From Purshia tridentata (lineage: Eukaryota; Streptophyta; Magnoliopsida; Rosales; Rosaceae), in assembly GCA_003254885.1 (NCBI GenBank), contig QANT01006958.1, positions 1 to 33,600 on the forward strand: 33,600 bases of DNA. Direction: 5' to 3'. The notes below the pieces were generated by a model. The model saw nothing but the letters and a program-made list of their open reading frames with translations. It searched no databases and had not been told where the DNA came from. The translations under genes were made by a program, and so were the position numbers. Of the stretch, positions 31,264-33,600 are shown in pieces (the stretch's first letter is position 1; every line of letters starts with the position of its first letter).

Positions 31264-31451
31264 TTAACAATGGCGGTAGCAGAAACAAGTGAAGGGACCG
31301 TGTATTTGGCCACAGATTCCATGGACTGCATGCTCCACGTCTTGGCAATACGCCTTACATTTTTGAGTTTGGCAATAGTTATTACATCCAGGTGACTCAT
31401 CTTGGCATTTTCGCTTTGTTGCCCTCATCTCAACACATGAACTGTCTCCTC
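31264..31451 (-). CDS. Second defensin-like paralogue: mature-peptide exon only
   Basis: This 188-bp exon has the same length, phase and acceptor position (ATAG then GAGGAG) as exon 2 of the gene at 29822-30436. All ten cysteines are kept with identical spacing, and most other residues match. The reading frame is intact to a TAA. No signal-peptide exon can be found upstream (to the right, as it reads leftward). The stretch at 31991-32125 still aligns with the intron of the first gene, but the place where exon 1 should follow (about 32200-32300) has no equivalent. A LINE fragment has also entered the intron. It may be a pseudogene, or exon 1 may lie farther away or outside the window. An in-frame ATG at 31480-31482 gives a weak hydrophobic start but no proper signal peptide. 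Confidence 0.6.
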
Positions 31452-31739
31452 CTATTAACCCCATTATTATCCAATAACCCAAATTCTAAAATTAGATCAA
31501 ATTAAGAACCGAATTAATTTTGTAACTTTTTTTTATTCAAGGTCCCTTGACCCATTGACTGAGAACGAGTGAGCTGAGCCCTAAGTTGTTTTTCTACTTT
31601 GTGTTGTGAAAGTTCCTAATGCATATGATGTACAACTTCCTACACATATGCATTTGATAATTGAACGAGATTTTCATTATCATTAGACATGCTAAAAAAT
31701 TACAATATATCATAGGAAGAAAACAACAGAATAAATTCT

Positions 31740-31992
31740 AGTGACACAGATTCATGCTCTACAGGTTCAATTTGATATGATTTCGTTTCTCCATCAACCT
31801 AGACAATGTTGCTCATCTTTTAGCCAAACATGGGCTAGCTTGATTGTACTGAAGCTATTGTTTAGATTGACGAGGAGCCTCTTTAATTGGCTCCTCTCAG
31901 CCTTACAAAATGATCGATGTAATTTTATGAAAGAAGTCTAATGAATGAAGTAGTTTTTGGGCGTTTTTCTCAAAAAAAGAAAAAGAAAAGAA
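31740..31992 (+). mobile_element. 5'-truncated LINE (non-LTR retrotransposon) fragment
   Basis: The sequence ends in an A-rich tail (31972-31990). Just before it lie the decayed remains of the C-terminal RNase H region common in plant LINE polyproteins: SFLHQPRQC in one frame and VAHLLAKHGLA in the next, so at least one frameshift separates them. It reads plus strand, antisense to the defensin-like exon, and sits within what was that gene's intron. No clear target duplication is seen. It is inactive. Confidence 0.6.
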
Positions 31993-32360
31993 TATGGTTT
32001 CTTAATTAAGGAAGTACTTAACGGTAAATTTGAATGGTAATGCATGACGGCCTTCAGAGACATTTCTCTTAATTTTGTTAGAAGAGATTTGAGATTCAAA
32101 TATCATATATGATACCTCTTATTTTAAAATTTTAATTTTTTTTTTAATAATGGAATATTGTTATAAATTTTAATGCATGACCAATACATTGCCAATAAAT
32201 AACTTGCATGCATTCTACAAAATTAGTGTGGTTATGAATTATGTTTTCCATATATATATGAAGCCAAAACGGACTACTCTTTTGTAAAGCAACGTACACT
32301 ATGGAAGTCTTCTTTTGTGTGTGTTGTTTTTATGGAAACTTCTTATGTGTTTGATTCTAA
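31993..32360. other. Remnant of the paralogous DEFL intron and spacer
   Basis: 31991-32125 resembles the first gene's intron at about 30141-30268, with shared blocks such as TGGTTTCTTAATTAAGG versus TGGTTCCTTAATCAAGG and GATACCTCTTATTTT in both. Beyond 32125 the similarity fades and no exon is recognised. Confidence 0.6.
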
Positions 32361-32821
32361 GGGCTCGTTTGGTTCAAGTTTTGGAGGCCTAGGAATAGAA
32401 AATCAATTATATTCCATTATTTGGTTAGTACATAGAAGGAAAATCATTTTTTGGCCCAAGAAAAATAAGTTCCCTTATTGGGGGGAAAATAAAACCCTTG
32501 CTAGAGCTTGGGTTTTGGTTTCCCCTTTCTTGGGAAAACAATTATTACTTATTTTATTTATTAAATTAACCTTGAAGTTTTTTAAATTAATTAAAATAAA
32601 TATTGTTTGTGTTTAATAAATAAAAATATAATTAGAAAATTAGACCAAATTTATTTCTTTTTCCTGCTCAAACCAAAACGGAATAGAAATAAAAAAAAAA
32701 TTATTGATTTACTTTAATAACATTACCGAACGGAATAATGTAATCTTACATTCCCTTTCCCTTAAAAAAGGCATAAGAATTGATTTTTTAGAAAAATCAA
32801 TTATGCCAACCAAACGGGCCC
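32361..32821. mobile_element. Harbinger/Tourist-type MITE
   Basis: The terminal inverted repeats are GGGCTCGTTTGGTT at the left end and its near-complement AACCAAACGGGCCC at the right. A 3-bp TAA target duplication flanks the element (32358-32360 and 32822-32824). A 461-bp length, G-run termini and TAA duplication are the usual features of PIF/Harbinger (Tourist) MITEs. It contains no transposase. Confidence 0.8.
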
Positions 32822-32833
32822 TAAAAGTACGTG

Positions 32834-33178
32834 CACTACAAGAACATGGTATATATTTTAGTATGGTATATATTTTAGTCATAGTTCTTTAGTTACAATA
32901 TTTTTTTTAAAAAATGTGACTAAATATAGATTTAATATAAAAGATTTAGTCAGTGACTTATGTTGTAACTAATTAAAGCGACTTATGCTCATCCGTGCCT
33001 AATAAATCAGCGGCAATTGTGTGGCTTTTCTCTAGTAGTGAAAGTTTTAGCCACATAGCGGTTATCGCAATTTTAGTTGCAACACCTTCACTAAAACTTT
33101 TAGCAACGGGAATACAGTAATTTAGTCACAAAATTAATCTATACTTTCTGTGATTAATAACCATATTCTTTGTAGGGG
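32834..33178. mobile_element. Degenerate CACTA-like non-autonomous element
   Basis: The left end CACTACAAGAACATGG pairs with the right end, which in reverse complement reads CCCTACAAAGAATATGG (two substitutions and one indel). TTTAGTCA or its complement recurs inside (near 32874, 32917, 32947 and 33121), as subterminal repeats do in CACTA/En-Spm elements. CGTG flanks both sides, where a 3-bp duplication is expected. The right terminus is eroded and no transposase is present. Confidence 0.55.
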
Positions 33179-33600
33179 CGTGATAAATGTTTAGATGTTG
33201 TGGTTACTGTGGTTAGTGTGATCATAATTAGAATGTTAGAACATTGATCATATATATGATTTTTGAATTTCAAAACAAACCCTTAGATGTGTTCCTCTTT
33301 TCAATTTTTTTATTTATTTTAAAACAAAGCTCATCAACCTTGTAAAGAAATTATAAAATAGTAAACAACGTACCATCATATCCTTCTGTAATTGTATATA
33401 TATAAAAATTATCTCTGCGGACATTCGTTCTTAAGTTAAGAATGGATGTGCGCATATATTTTATGACTTTTTTTTTTTTTTACCATAGACGAACCAAAAT
33501 ATTGTGCAAATCATTCATTCGTTTGATTAAAGTATAGGTAAAATGATTTCTGATTTAACAAATTTTTTACAGGAATAATCTATAGTTCGGATTGTTGAAA
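33179..33600. other. AT-rich end of window
   Basis: I see no coding exon, including no convincing minus-strand signal-peptide exon that could serve the second defensin-like gene. Poly-T runs occur at 33468-33481. Confidence 0.5.

Noticed and set aside
1..33600. tRNA, rRNA or CRISPR features
   Set aside because: I looked for cloverleaf and repeat-spacer patterns by eye and found none. CRISPR arrays are not expected in plant DNA, and a covariance-model search was not possible here.

Overview
This is an AT-rich stretch of a plant nuclear genome, from a dicot judging by its gene content. The protein-coding genes have short GT-AG introns, and the spaces between them are filled with small DNA transposons and decayed repeats. 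A rosid, possibly Rosaceae, fits the style, but I cannot prove the family from the sequence alone.

Layout: (1) 1-2005 is non-coding and holds two perfect hairpins (734-787 and 871-962). (2) 2006-3258 (+) is a six-exon clade IV SWEET sugar transporter. (3) 3259-10051 is intergenic, with a complete non-autonomous hAT element at 4931-5564 that keeps its 8-bp target duplication, and a probable 5' UTR intron of the next gene. (4) 10052-12872 (+) is a four-exon receptor-like cytoplasmic kinase of the PBL19/PCRK type. (5) 14739-17330 (-) is an intronless P-class PPR gene. (6) 17571-18666 is a scaffold join with duplicated flanks and an inserted segment that contains a 33-bp tandem repeat. (7) 19928-20553 (-) is a two-exon FLZ zinc-finger gene. 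(8) 21500-25500 is repeat-rich, with two tandem-repeat blocks, a second scaffold join and a sharply GC-richer island at about 23330-23790. (9) 25509-28604 (-) is the mitochondrial ATP synthase delta' subunit gene, with a 2.5-kb intron. (10) 29330-29756 is a third scaffold join. (11) 29822-30436 and 31264-31451 (-) are two tandem defensin-like cysteine-rich peptide genes; the second has a LINE fragment in its intron and no recognisable signal-peptide exon. (12) 32361-33178 holds a Harbinger/Tourist-type MITE and a degenerate CACTA-like element side by side.

The genes do not form a pathway. They look like independent housekeeping, signalling and transport genes. The PBL19-like kinase, FLZ and ATP synthase delta' genes match in order a small Arabidopsis chromosome 5 block (At5g47070, At5g47060, At5g47030, from memory), so part of the window appears to be an old conserved gene neighbourhood. 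The defensin-like pair is the most lineage-specific part. All three undetermined bases (18597, 21615, 29554) sit exactly between duplicated sequences, so the local 'duplications' there are probably assembly artefacts.
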